Assembly (NCBI RefSeq): GCF_042653925.1 | Contig: NZ_JBHSFQ010000024.1 | Location: 1 to 64,000 of the forward strand | DNA from: Nocardiopsis_B mangrovi | GTDB taxonomy: Bacteria; Actinomycetota; Actinomycetes; Streptosporangiales; Streptosporangiaceae | Reading direction: 5' to 3' | Length of the DNA stretch: 64,000 nucleotides | Part shown: in pieces, positions 8,088-17,264 of the stretch | Layout: each line of letters starts with the position of its first letter | How positions within the stretch are numbered: position 1 is the stretch's first letter | Notes under the pieces: model-generated | Database searches by the model: none | Told to the model about the DNA's origin: nothing | Seen by the model: only the letters and a program-made list of their open reading frames with translations | Program-made: the position numbers and the translations under genes

Positions 8088-9782
8088 TTACCGCCCCAGT
8101 CGGGCGCGCACCAGGCCCGCGACCGACGTGAGTTCACGCACCCGCAGGATCCAGGCGAAGAGCACGAACAGCAGGCCCCCGAGCAGGCAGCCGACGACGG
8201 GGGCGCCGATGTTCGTGGCCAGCCCCGTGCCGAAGCGATCGGTGAAGAACCAGAGAACACCGATGCCGACGGCGACGCTCGGGACCGCGGCCAAGTGCAG
8301 CCGCAACAATGTTCCAATCGTGTGCCGCCCGTCAAGCCCGCCCAGGCGGCGGCTGAGGACGATCCCCGCGATGGTGAGGCCGGAGAGGAAGGACAGCATG
8401 AACGCGGCGGCCACGCCGATGACCACCCGGTCGGGCGGCAGCACCGCGTACGCGGTGAGGGCCAGCGCACCGTGGACGGCCACGTTGGCGACGCCGATGA
8501 GGGCGGGGGTGCGGGTGTCGCCCAGCGCGTAGAACACGCGCAGCATCAGCTGGAAGACGGTGAACGGCACCAGGCCCAGCGCCATCACGGCCAGCACCAG
8601 GCCGATCCCGGCCGCGTCCGACGGCGACGTGTTGCCCCGCGCGAACACCAGGGTCGACACCGGCACGGCGTACAGGGCGAGGGCCAGCCCCAGCGGGACC
8701 AGGACCAGCGCGGAGACGCGCAGCGTGCGGGAGAACCCGGAGCGCACCTCGTCCCAGTTCTCGTCCGCGGCGTGCCCGCTCATCTGGGGGAGCAGCACGG
8801 TGATCAGCGAGACGGCGATGATCGCGTAGGGCAGCTGGAACAGCTGGTAGGCGTAGTTGTAGGCGGTGATGCCGGCGCCGACGTCGTAGCCCTGGAGGAT
8901 GCTCTCCGCGCCCGCCCGGTTGACGACGTTGGCGGTGATGAGGAAGCCGATCTGGGTCATGCAGGTGTACATGAACATCCAGCCGGCGGAGCCCACCGCC
9001 TCGCCGAGCCCGGACCCGCGCAGGTCCAGCCGCGGGCGCCAGCGGAACCCGGTGCGCCACAGCGAGCCCATCAGCACGACGGTCTGCGCGGCCATCCCGG
9101 CCGCGGTGCCCGCGCCCAGCAGCACCAGTTGGCCGTCGGTGACGGTCTCGACGGTGCGGCCGACGCCGGCCACCCAGAGGAACAGCGCGCCGACGCCGAT
9201 GACCACGATGTTGTTCAGCACCGGCGCCCACACCGGGGAGCCGAAGCGCGAACGGGTGTTCAGCATCCCGCTGACCAGGCCGCTGAGGCCGACGAAGAAG
9301 ATCTGGGCGAGCAGGAACCGCGCCAGGTAGACCGCGACCTCGGCCTGGCGGGGGTCGGCGTCGCCGAGGTAGAGGCGGGTGATGGGGCCGGCCGCGGCGA
9401 CCATGATCGCGGTGACGGCGAACAGCAGCAGCACGGCGGCGGTGAACAGCCGGTTCTCCGTCTTCACGCCGCCGTCGTCGTCGCTCTTGCGCCGCTTGAC
9501 CAGCAGCGGCACGATGACGCTCGCGATGAGCCCGCCGATGAGCAGGTCGTTGACGATGAACGGGATGGTGTTGGCGGTGTTGTAGGCGTCGCCGAGGAGC
9601 TGGGTGCCCAGCGCCGCCGCGAGCACGATCACCTTCACGAACCCGGTCACCCGCGACACCATGGTGCCGATCGCCATGACCACGCTGGAGCGCATCATGC
9701 CGCCCGAGCCGGGGGATCCGGATGACGCGCCGGAGGTCGCGGTGTCGTCACTGCCGTTCGCGGTGTCGGTGGCCACCGTCAT
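8088..9782 (-). CDS. murJ2: Lipid II flippase MurJ (MviN), copy 2
   Basis: This is a second full-length MurJ paralogue of 564 residues. The core begins near residue 30 (MMRSSVVMAIGTMVSRVTGF) and stays clearly alignable with copy 1 throughout, including AAALGTQLLGDAYNTAN, DLRGSGLGEA and FYALGDTRTP. The ATG at 9782 has a good GAAAGG ribosome binding site. The frame remains open far upstream, but that stretch is the shadow of the DUF6049-like gene. The gene order DUF6049-murJ2-murJ1-pseudokinase-sigM suggests one large cell-envelope transcription unit. Streptomyces and mycobacteria normally carry a single murJ here, so the tandem pair looks like a lineage duplication. Confidence 0.9.
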   Translation of the reverse strand: MTVATDTANGSDDTATSGASSGSPGSGGMMRSSVVMAIGTMVSRVTGFVKVIVLAAALGTQLLGDAYNTANTIPFIVNDLLIGGLIASVIVPLLVKRRKSDDDGGVKTENRLFTAAVLLLFAVTAIMVAAAGPITRLYLGDADPRQAEVAVYLARFLLAQIFFVGLSGLVSGMLNTRSRFGSPVWAPVLNNIVVIGVGALFLWVAGVGRTVETVTDGQLVLLGAGTAAGMAAQTVVLMGSLWRTGFRWRPRLDLRGSGLGEAVGSAGWMFMYTCMTQIGFLITANVVNRAGAESILQGYDVGAGITAYNYAYQLFQLPYAIIAVSLITVLLPQMSGHAADENWDEVRSGFSRTLRVSALVLVPLGLALALYAVPVSTLVFARGNTSPSDAAGIGLVLAVMALGLVPFTVFQLMLRVFYALGDTRTPALIGVANVAVHGALALTAYAVLPPDRVVIGVAAAFMLSFLSGLTIAGIVLSRRLGGLDGRHTIGTLLRLHLAAVPSVAVGIGVLWFFTDRFGTGLATNIGAPVVGCLLGGLLFVLFAWILRVRELTSVAGLVRARLGR

Positions 9783-9847
9783 CGGTCCTTTCGAAAAGGT
9801 GTGCGCGTGGTGAGGCGTGCGGGATGCGGCGACGGCCTCGCCCGCGG

Positions 9848-12184
9848 TCAGGCCCCGCCCTTGTCGTCGTCCTTCGGGGCGGGCGTGTCGTCGCCGCCCC
9901 CCGCGGAGGCGGAGCCGTCGCCGGACGCGCCGTCGGGATCGGGCGCGGCGCCGGCGGCCCTGGTGCGCGCCCACTTGCGCAGCGCCCGTGGGGCCAGCGC
10001 CACGACCAGCACCAGCGCCCCGACACCGCTGATCAGCAGCGCCTGGTTGCCCAGCCCGGTGGCGTTGACGTCGAGCGCCTGCTCCCCGGAGACCGGCTCG
10101 CCCTCGGTGTTGTGCAGGCTCAGCTGGAGGACGGTGCGGCCGTTGATGCGCGCCGACAGCGGGACGTACACGGTCGTCTTGCCGCCGGGGCCGATCTCCA
10201 TCGTGCCGTTGCCGCCCTCGACGCTCAGCCGCTCCGGGTTGGTCGACAGCATCGACAGCTTGAGCCGGACGGTGTGGTCCTCCAGGTCGTTGGCGACGAG
10301 GATGCCGATGGTGCCCGTCTTGCTGGCCAGGGTCACGGGCTCGCCGGGGATGATCCGGACCTTGCCCATGTCCTCCTGCACCTGGCCGGCCACGAGCGCC
10401 CGGGTGGTGGCGGCGAGCTCGTCGTCCTCGCGCCAGGCGGCGGCCTCCAGCCGCAGGATCGCCGGGCGGAACGGGTCGGAGTCGTCCTCCAGGATGCTGT
10501 TGAAGAGCCGGACGTCGCGCCGGATCCCGGCGACCTCGTCGAGGTGGTCGCCGCTCAGCTCGCGGTCGAGCGCGCGCTCCGGGTAGACGAGGTCCCTCCG
10601 CTGCGCTTGCGCGTCGGGGTCGGCCTCGACGTCGTCCAGGGCGGCCGGCTCGAGCCAGGGGAGGTCGTCGCTCGCCTGGAGCACGCCTTCGGCGAAGGCG
10701 GCCGACGGGGCCCAGTCGGTGGGCGGGGCGGCCACGATCGTGCGGTCGGTCCCGGGGTCCTCGGCGCTGATCATCGCGGTCTCGGCGGCGAACCTCTGCT
10801 GGGCGAGCGCCGCCCGCCCGGGGCCCGTGCTGTCCCGCCCCAGAACGGCGGTGAGGCCGCTGTCGGCGACCAGGGCGGTGCCGTCCTCGTCGCCGGGCAG
10901 CGGCAGAGTCGCCTCGGCGGTGGGGGTCGCGGTGGACCACTGCTGGGCGGGCATCGCGGAGTCGCTGAGCAGGAAGCGCGTGGCGCCCTGCTCGGTGTAG
11001 AACTCGCGGGTGGCGCTGTCCATCACCCCGCCCGCCGGCCAGGCGTAGGCGTCGTCGGCGCCTTGGCCGAGGATCCGCTGGAGCGTTTCCTCGCCCAGCG
11101 GGACGGCGGCCTCGGCGTCGGCGCCCAGGTCGGCGCGGAGCAGGGCCGCGATGTCGGGCGCGGCGTAGGGGGTGGCGATCAGCGGCTCGCCGCCCAGCGC
11201 GGTGCGTGCCTGGTCCAGCCAGACCCGGGCGTTGAGGCTGGGGTCCATGGTCTCGGTGGCGGGCGCGGCGTCGTCGGAGTCGCCGCCGGCCTCGCCGGGA
11301 TCGGTCACGACCTCGTAGGGGCCCTCGGTGAGGCGGGCGACGTCGTCGAGCAGACCGGGGTCGACCGCCCAGGTGACGGGGACACGGTCGCTTTCGCCGG
11401 TGGAGCGCGGGGCGCCGTCGCCGTCGGGGGCGTCGCCTTCCGCGTCGTCGCCGGGGGTGGCGCCGGTGGCGTCGTCCGAGACCACCGGCGACGGGGTCGC
11501 GGGCGGCTCCAGGGTGATGGCCTCGTCCTGCGCCCCGGCGGTCAACAGCCGGCCGAGCCGGCCCTCGGGGCCGACGCTCTCGGCGAGGCCGTCGCTGAGG
11601 TAGGTGTCGTTCCCGGCGCGCTGCGGGGTGCCCATGAGCGGCCACACCCAGGCGATGCCGACCGGGTCGGGCGCGGAGCCGCCTCGGTAGGGCAGGAAGG
11701 TGTGCTGGTCGCCCAGCGCGCCGCCGGAGGGGTCGAGCGCCTCGACGGACAGCGGGTAGACGCCGAACGAGCCGAGGCCGAGGTCCCCGGCGTCGGCCTC
11801 GACCGTGTAATCGGCGGACTCGCCGGGCTCGATCGGGCCGTCGACCTTCTCGGTGGGCCCGGAGGCGAGCAGGTCGCCGCCGTTGTCGGCGTAGTCGTCC
11901 AGTTCCGACCGCGAGCCGAAGGGGGTCGTGCCGTAGCGCAGCCGGACGGTGACCTCGTCCAGGGGGTCGTCGGTGGTGTTGGTGATCTGGCCGGACACCC
12001 GGACCGTGCTGTCGTCCTCGACCGCGGTGGGCGTGATCTCCTCGATGATCAGCGGGGTGCTGTCGTCGGAGTCCTCAAGGGGGACGGCGAGTGCCGGTGC
12101 CTGAGCATGATCGAACGCGGCCAGTGCCGGTATCAGGACGACGGTCGTGGCCGCGACCGCGCCTACGTGAGCAAATCGACGCAC
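9848..12184 (-). CDS. DUF6049-like secreted membrane protein (mycobacterial Rv3909-like position)
   Basis: A large exported protein with a C-terminal membrane anchor. From the GTG at 12184 (778 residues) it begins with a basic start and a hydrophobic signal sequence (VRRFAHVGAVAATTVVLIPA). A long extracytoplasmic region follows, and near the C-terminus a helix (LLISGVGALVLVVALAP) precedes a basic and then acidic cytoplasmic tail. An upstream ATG at 12391 keeps the frame open but would add a Pro/Arg-rich leader, and neither start has a strong ribosome binding site. Genes of this family sit next to murJ across actinobacteria. Its function is unknown, but context points to peptidoglycan export. 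Confidence 0.75.
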   Translation of the reverse strand: MRRFAHVGAVAATTVVLIPALAAFDHAQAPALAVPLEDSDDSTPLIIEEITPTAVEDDSTVRVSGQITNTTDDPLDEVTVRLRYGTTPFGSRSELDDYADNGGDLLASGPTEKVDGPIEPGESADYTVEADAGDLGLGSFGVYPLSVEALDPSGGALGDQHTFLPYRGGSAPDPVGIAWVWPLMGTPQRAGNDTYLSDGLAESVGPEGRLGRLLTAGAQDEAITLEPPATPSPVVSDDATGATPGDDAEGDAPDGDGAPRSTGESDRVPVTWAVDPGLLDDVARLTEGPYEVVTDPGEAGGDSDDAAPATETMDPSLNARVWLDQARTALGGEPLIATPYAAPDIAALLRADLGADAEAAVPLGEETLQRILGQGADDAYAWPAGGVMDSATREFYTEQGATRFLLSDSAMPAQQWSTATPTAEATLPLPGDEDGTALVADSGLTAVLGRDSTGPGRAALAQQRFAAETAMISAEDPGTDRTIVAAPPTDWAPSAAFAEGVLQASDDLPWLEPAALDDVEADPDAQAQRRDLVYPERALDRELSGDHLDEVAGIRRDVRLFNSILEDDSDPFRPAILRLEAAAWREDDELAATTRALVAGQVQEDMGKVRIIPGEPVTLASKTGTIGILVANDLEDHTVRLKLSMLSTNPERLSVEGGNGTMEIGPGGKTTVYVPLSARINGRTVLQLSLHNTEGEPVSGEQALDVNATGLGNQALLISGVGALVLVVALAPRALRKWARTRAAGAAPDPDGASGDGSASAGGGDDTPAPKDDDKGGA

Positions 12185-12435
12185 GCCAGAAGAGTTTTCC
12201 GAATCGGTTGACTGGTGGCCGACAGGATGCGACCGAACCGTTGGACGCCGCGGCCTCTCGATCGGGTAACGCGGCGGTCGCGTGGGGGAAGCGGTGCCGC
12301 GCCGGACTGATCTGAACGATACCCCCTCAGAGGGGTCGTCCCGAAGCGCGACGGCCCGCGCCGCGGGAGAACGGCGCCGCCGCCCGCTCACCGCCGATTC
12401 GCACCACGGGTCCGCGACACCTACCCTCTGGTGGT

Positions 12436-13944
12436 GTGCCGAACACTGCGCTTCCAGGTGAGAACCCCCGCAACGTCCCCGATGCCGCGGTCGCGGCGTC
12501 GTCCCCGGCCGCCGGCGAATTGACGGCGGAGCAGCAGGCGGCGATCACCGAACTGTTCGCGTCGATCGACACGGTCACGGAGGAACTCGGCGAGCGCTTC
12601 GCCGCCGCGGGGCACGAGCTGGCCCTCGTGGGCGGGCCCGTCCGCGACGCCCTGATCGGGCGCCCGGTCCACGATTTCGACCTCACCACCGACGCCGTCC
12701 CCCAGACCGTCCTGCGGCTGGTCGAGGGGTGGGCCGATTCCGTCTGGACGGTCGGCATCGACTTCGGCACCGTCGGGTTGCGCAAGAAGGGGCTCCAGGT
12801 CGAGATCACGACCTACCGCAGCGAGTCCTACCGCCCCAAGTCCCGCAAGCCCGAGGTCAGCTACGGGACGTCGCTGCGCGGGGACCTGGTGCGGCGCGAC
12901 TTCACCGTCAACGCCATGGCGGTGCGCCTGCCGGGGCACGCCTTCACCGACCCGTTCGGCGGTCTGGCCGACCTCAAGGCGGGGCTGCTGCGCACCCCGG
13001 GGCGGCCGCAGGACTCCTTCACCGACGACCCGCTGCGCATCATGCGCGCGGTCCGGTTCGCGGCGCAGCTCGGCTTCGCGCTCGCCCCCGAGGTCGCCGA
13101 GGCGGCCGCCGGGATGGCCGACCGCCTGAGCATCGTCTCGGCCGAGCGCGTGCGCGACGAACTCGTCAAGCTGCTCCTGAGCCCCGACCCGCGGCGCGGG
13201 ATCGAGCTGATGGTGGACCTGGGCATCGCCGACCATGTCCTGCCGGAGGTCCCGCGGATGCGGCTGGAGATCGACGAGCACCACCGGCACAAGGACGTCT
13301 ACGAGCACTCGCTGACGGTGCTCGACCAGGCCATCGCCCTGGAAAGGCAGCGGGGGATGGAACCCGACCTCGTGCTGCGGCTCGCCGCCCTGCTGCACGA
13401 CGTGGGCAAGCCCAAGACGCGGGCGTTCGAGTCCGGCGGCCGGGTGACGTTCCACCACCACGAGGTGGTGGGGGCGTCCATGAGCAAGAGCCGGCTGTCC
13501 GCGCTGCGCTTCCCCAAGGACGTGGTGGCCGACGTCGGCCGGCTCGTCGCCCTGCACCTGCGCTTCCACGGCTACGGCAAGGGCGAGTGGACGGATTCCG
13601 CGGTCCGCAGGTACGCGCGCGACGCCGGGCCACTGCTGGAGCGGCTGCACGTGCTGACCCGGGCCGACTGCACCACGCGCAACCGGCGCAAGGCCGCGTC
13701 GCTGGCGCGGGCCTACGACGACATCGAGCGCCGGATCGAGCGGCTGGCCGAGGAGGAGGAGCTGAACAGCATCCGGCCCGACCTCGACGGCAATGAGATC
13801 CAGGAGATCCTGGACGTGGGCCCGGGGCCGGTGATCGGCAAGGCGTGGCGGTTCCTGCTGGAGCTGCGCCTGGAGAACGGCCCGATGGGCAAGGAGGCCG
13901 CGGCCGCCGAGCTGCGCTCCTGGGCGGAGCGCCACGGCGACTGA
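12436..13944 (+). CDS. cca: CCA tRNA nucleotidyltransferase
   Basis: It adds or repairs the 3'-CCA end of tRNAs. The nucleotidyltransferase head shows GGPVRDALIGRPVHDFDLTT (about residues 68-87) with the catalytic D-F-D pair, followed by RRDFTVNAMA. The HD domain later has the metal-binding ALLHDVGKPKT. The 502 residues agree with actinobacterial enzymes. It is divergent from the DUF6049-like gene, as in mycobacteria, but the MutT-type gene usually found between them there is absent. The tRNA-Ser in this window (33726-33810) lacks an encoded CCA, so this enzyme is needed for its maturation. Confidence 0.93.
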   Translation: MPNTALPGENPRNVPDAAVAASSPAAGELTAEQQAAITELFASIDTVTEELGERFAAAGHELALVGGPVRDALIGRPVHDFDLTTDAVPQTVLRLVEGWADSVWTVGIDFGTVGLRKKGLQVEITTYRSESYRPKSRKPEVSYGTSLRGDLVRRDFTVNAMAVRLPGHAFTDPFGGLADLKAGLLRTPGRPQDSFTDDPLRIMRAVRFAAQLGFALAPEVAEAAAGMADRLSIVSAERVRDELVKLLLSPDPRRGIELMVDLGIADHVLPEVPRMRLEIDEHHRHKDVYEHSLTVLDQAIALERQRGMEPDLVLRLAALLHDVGKPKTRAFESGGRVTFHHHEVVGASMSKSRLSALRFPKDVVADVGRLVALHLRFHGYGKGEWTDSAVRRYARDAGPLLERLHVLTRADCTTRNRRKAASLARAYDDIERRIERLAEEEELNSIRPDLDGNEIQEILDVGPGPVIGKAWRFLLELRLENGPMGKEAAAAELRSWAERHGD

Positions 13945-14185
13945 CGGCCCCGCCGGAGCCGGACCGGCCGCGTGTCGACATGCCGCCTTGTCGGCGTGCC
14001 GGCGGGCGGGCGGCGGCCGGAACGGTTCCGGGGCGCGGCAATACGTACGGTAATGCCGATTCCCGTGTTGGACGCCGGTTCCGGCGGATCACCCGGTTCC
14101 TGCGCGACATGCGTCACCAACATTTCATTCCGCGCCTTCTGCCGTTGTCGTTGTACGGGCCGGGGCACTGGTTTACGGTTGGTGT
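13945..14185. other. Intergenic stretch downstream of cca
   Basis: No gene is evident. It contains the palindromic octamer TGTCGACA (13973-13980) shortly after the cca stop. From about 14080 the base composition becomes less GC-rich, consistent with a promoter for the small gene at 14186. Confidence 0.4.
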
Positions 14186-14419
14186 ATGTCGTTTTGGGCA
14201 TCGTCTCCCGAAGATCGTCCTGGAAAAATCCACGAAGCGCTGTTGATGCTCTACGCACAGGGGATCATCGACGGCCTTGAGGTCAAGCCCCATGAGGAGA
14301 AGCCGTACAAGGTGAAAATTCCCTCGGGGATATTCCACATGGACGAGGACCAGGCGGCGATGTTCTCCCTCGGTGCGGTGGTGGCGGCGTTCGGGCCCAT
14401 CGCGCGCAAGGGGCGGTGA
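14186..14419 (+). CDS. Small conserved-looking protein of unknown function, 77 residues
   Basis: I do not recognise a family. The protein is soluble, has a balanced composition and no membrane segment or signal peptide. It contains a central KPHEEKPYKVKIPSGIFHMD segment and ends in a hydrophobic stretch (FSLGAVVAAFGPIA) followed by a basic tail. The stop-free frame, a plausible GGTTGG ribosome binding site and a lower-GC upstream promoter-like region support it as a real gene. It stands alone between cca and a convergent MFS transporter. Confidence 0.6.
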   Translation: MSFWASSPEDRPGKIHEALLMLYAQGIIDGLEVKPHEEKPYKVKIPSGIFHMDEDQAAMFSLGAVVAAFGPIARKGR

Positions 14420-14508
14420 TCCGACTTTCCACGGCGTCCGCGCGATGGCGTCCGTGATCCCGCGGCGCCGGTGATCGGAATTCCCATTCCGTGATTTGAA
14501 ACGAATTC

Positions 14509-15849
14509 CTATTTCCGTTCGCCGTCGCCAATGACGGGCTCCGTATTCTCCGCGTCGCCGGGCCGCCCGGCGGGCGCGTCGATCGCGGTCCGGGCGGCGA
14601 CCGCCCACCAGGCGCTCATCAGGCCACAGGCCGCTCCCATGGCCACCACCGCCGCGGAGCTCACCCCCGACGGCGGGACCACCACCGCCGCCACCCCGGC
14701 CGCCGCGACGAACGCCGTGTTGAAGAGCATGTCGTACACCGAGAACACGCGGCCGCGGAACGCGTCGTCGACATGTCGCTGAACCAGCGTGTCGACCGAC
14801 ACCTTCACCCCCTGCGCGACCACGCCCAGCGCGAACGCCGCCACCGGGAACAGCGCCGGGGAGAACGGCAGCGCGAACGCGGGGAGGGCCGTCGCGCCCA
14901 TCGCCAGCAGGCCCGCCAGCCACGCGCCGGTCCCGACGCGCGCGGCGGCCCACGGTGTGGCGACGGCGCCGGCGAAGAAGCCCGCCCCCGACGCGGCGAG
15001 GGCGACCGAGAACCCGGCCAGCCCGGCCACGCCCCCCTCGGTGAAGGTGTTGTTGTAGAGCAGCAGGGTCATCAGCGTGGAGAGGCCGAACACGAAGCGG
15101 GTCCCGGCGATGGTGGCCAGCCCGGACCGGGCCGGGCGCCGGGCCAGGATGTGCCGGGCGCCCTCCGCGAGCCCCGACGCGATGCCCCGCACCGCGGCGC
15201 GCGGCCCGGGCCCCCGGCCGGCGAGACCGGGACCGAGTTCGCGGCGGCCGAGGGTGAGCGCGGCCGCCGATGAGCCGCCGAAGACCGCGGCCGCCCCCAG
15301 CAGGATGAGCGCGGTCCCGCCGTCGCCCTCGCCCCCGAGCAGCCGCAGCCCGGCTCCCGCCCCGGCCCCGAGGAACACGGCGAACGTGCCGCACGTGGGC
15401 GTCACCGCGTTGGCCATCAGCAGCTTCTCCCGCGGCACCACGTGCGGCAGCGCCGCCGACAGCGCGGCGAGGAAGAAGCGGTTGACGCTCAGCAGGCACA
15501 GCGCGGCGGCGAGGAAGAGCGGCCCGTCGGTCCCCGCCGCCACCAGGGCGGCCGTGAGCGCGGCCAGGACCGCCTTCGCCAGGGCCGAGACCGCCAGGAC
15601 CTGGCGGCGGGGCCACCGGTCGATGAGCACCCCGGCGAACGGGCCGACCACCGAGAACGGCAGCAGCAGGACGGCGAAGGCGAGGGCGGCCTCGGCCGCC
15701 GTCGTGTGCCGCTCCGGGGCGAAGAAGACGTAGCCCGCCAGCCCGGCCTGGTACACGCCGTCGGCGAACTGCGCGACGACGCGCGTCGCGAACAGCCGGC
15801 GGAACCGGGGGCCCTGGAGCACGTCGCGGAGGTCACCGAAGAAGGACAC
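14509..15849 (-). CDS. MFS transporter (12 TM)
   Basis: An integral membrane permease of 446 residues with about 12 hydrophobic helices. The loop after helix 2 carries the MFS signature variant GVLIDRWPRRQVL (about residues 74-86). A GTG start gives MSFFGDLRDVLQGPRFRRLF, the usual short cytoplasmic N-terminus with an amphipathic R-F-R-R-L-F. The same type of gene occupies this position upstream of ino1 in Streptomyces. The substrate cannot be deduced. It is transcribed alone, with its promoter between 15850 and 15970. Confidence 0.85.
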   Translation of the reverse strand: MSFFGDLRDVLQGPRFRRLFATRVVAQFADGVYQAGLAGYVFFAPERHTTAAEAALAFAVLLLPFSVVGPFAGVLIDRWPRRQVLAVSALAKAVLAALTAALVAAGTDGPLFLAAALCLLSVNRFFLAALSAALPHVVPREKLLMANAVTPTCGTFAVFLGAGAGAGLRLLGGEGDGGTALILLGAAAVFGGSSAAALTLGRRELGPGLAGRGPGPRAAVRGIASGLAEGARHILARRPARSGLATIAGTRFVFGLSTLMTLLLYNNTFTEGGVAGLAGFSVALAASGAGFFAGAVATPWAAARVGTGAWLAGLLAMGATALPAFALPFSPALFPVAAFALGVVAQGVKVSVDTLVQRHVDDAFRGRVFSVYDMLFNTAFVAAAGVAAVVVPPSGVSSAAVVAMGAACGLMSAWWAVAARTAIDAPAGRPGDAENTEPVIGDGERK

Positions 15850-15971
15850 CGGGTAAGCGTATGCGCCCGACCTGCGGCGATCCCGAAGGAGGGAGCGCGC
15901 GCGGCCGCGGTGCCGACTCGTCGACTCGCGGATTCACCGCTTCGTCGATGTGTCGCCGGGAACACCGGTGC

Positions 15972-16035
15972 ATCGGGGCCGCCGCCCGGCGGCGGCCCCG
16001 ATGGAGGGGAGAAGGGGGCCCGCGCCGCGGGCCCC
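15972..16035 (-). terminator. Two consecutive hairpins after ino1
   Basis: The first hairpin pairs ATCGGGGCCGCCGCC (15972-15986) with its complement at 15988-16002. The second pairs GGGGCCCGCG (16015-16024) with 16026-16035. Both lie just beyond the ino1 stop codon on the minus strand and have extremely short loops. Confidence 0.6.
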
Positions 16036-16051
16036 GGGCGGAGGGGGCGCC

Positions 16052-17131
16052 TTAGCGCTCCGCCTCTCCGGTGATGAACCGCTCGACCAGGTCGTGGGCG
16101 TGCTCGTCGCTGTACTGCTCGGGCGGGGACTTCATGAAGTAGGAGGACGCCGAGAGGATGGGGCCGCCGATCCCGCGGTCCTTGGCGATCTTGGCGGCGC
16201 GGATCGCGTCGATGATGATCCCGGCGGAGTTGGGGGAGTCCCAGACCTCCAGCTTGTACTCCAGGCTGAGCGGCACGTCGCCGAAGGCGCGCCCCTCCAG
16301 GCGGATGTAGGCGAACTTGCGGTCGTCGAGCCACGGCACGTGGTCGGAGGGACCGATGTGCACCGACCCGGCGTTGAGCTCGTGCGGGATCTGCGAGGTC
16401 ACCGACTGGGTCTTGGAGATCTTCTTGGACTCCAGCCGCTCGCGCTCCAGCATGTTCTTGAAGTCCATGTTGCCGCCGAAGTTGAGCTGGTAGGTGCGGT
16501 CCACCACCACGCCGCGGTCCTCGAACAGCTTCGACAGCACCCGGTGCGTGATCGTCGCGCCCACCTGCGACTTGATGTCGTCGCCGACGATGGGCACGCC
16601 GGCCCGGGTGAACTTCTCGGCCCACTCGGGGTCGGAGGCGATGAAGACGGGCAGCGCGTTGACGAACGCGACCCCGGCGTCGATGGCGCACTGGGCGTAG
16701 AAGAGGTCGGCCTCCTCCGAGCCCACGGGGAGGTAGCAGACCAGCACGTCGGCCCGCGCGGCCTTGAGCGCGGCGACGACGTCCACGGCGTCCTCGGCGG
16801 ACTCCTCGATCGTCTCGCGGTAGTACGTCCCCAGCCCGTCGAACGTGGGGCCGCGCTGCACGGTCACGCCGGTCGGCGGGACGTCGCAGATCTTGATCGT
16901 GTTGTTCTCGCTGGCGCCGATGGCGTCGGCCAGGTCCTGGCCGACCTTCTTGGCGTCCACGTCGAAGGCGGCCACGAACTCGACGTCGCGCACGTGGTAC
17001 GGGCCGAACATCACGTGCATGAGGCCCGGGACCCGGGCGCCGGGATCGGCGTCGGAGTAGTACCGCACGCCTTGGACGAGGGATGCCGCACAGTTGCCTA
17101 CGCCCACGACGGCCACGCGTACCGAACCCAT
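16052..17131 (-). CDS. ino1: myo-Inositol-1-phosphate synthase (inositol-3-phosphate synthase)
   Basis: It converts glucose-6-phosphate to inositol-3-phosphate in an NAD-dependent reaction, supplying inositol for phosphatidylinositol lipids and mycothiol. The N-terminus has the Rossmann motif VGVGNCAASL (about residues 9-18). Other features of the short actinobacterial class are the central GDDIKSQVGATITHR, NFGGNMDFKNML and a C-terminal SPPEQYSDEHA. The 359 residues are normal. The ATG has AAGGAG upstream. Mycothiol synthesis links this gene functionally to the redox genes at the left of the window. The neighbouring PadR gene (17265) may regulate it, as the pair is conserved in actinomycetes. 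Confidence 0.95.
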   Translation of the reverse strand: MGSVRVAVVGVGNCAASLVQGVRYYSDADPGARVPGLMHVMFGPYHVRDVEFVAAFDVDAKKVGQDLADAIGASENNTIKICDVPPTGVTVQRGPTFDGLGTYYRETIEESAEDAVDVVAALKAARADVLVCYLPVGSEEADLFYAQCAIDAGVAFVNALPVFIASDPEWAEKFTRAGVPIVGDDIKSQVGATITHRVLSKLFEDRGVVVDRTYQLNFGGNMDFKNMLERERLESKKISKTQSVTSQIPHELNAGSVHIGPSDHVPWLDDRKFAYIRLEGRAFGDVPLSLEYKLEVWDSPNSAGIIIDAIRAAKIAKDRGIGGPILSASSYFMKSPPEQYSDEHAHDLVERFITGEAER

Positions 17132-17220
17132 TGGTCCTTGCTCCTTCTCGTCTACTGCAATCGGTGTGCTCGCAAGAGCGGTGTTGCGGGGGGTCCCCGG
17201 TGTCCCGGGGGGTCAGGGGG

Positions 17221-17259
17221 CGGCCTCGGCCGGGGCGCGGCGCGCCCCGGCCGAGGCCG
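17221..17259 (-). terminator. Hairpin downstream of the PadR gene
   Basis: A 19-nt arm (17221-17239) pairs with 17241-17259 to form a nearly continuous palindrome 5 bp beyond the PadR stop codon on the minus strand. It separates padR from the ino1 promoter. Confidence 0.6.
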
Positions 17260-17264
17260 CGGGG

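Noticed and set aside
9783..11645. Extension of the murJ2 frame far upstream, giving an apparent 1185-residue protein
   Set aside because: The added part is opposite-phase noise within the DUF6049-like gene. MurJ2 has its own ATG with a good ribosome binding site at 9782.
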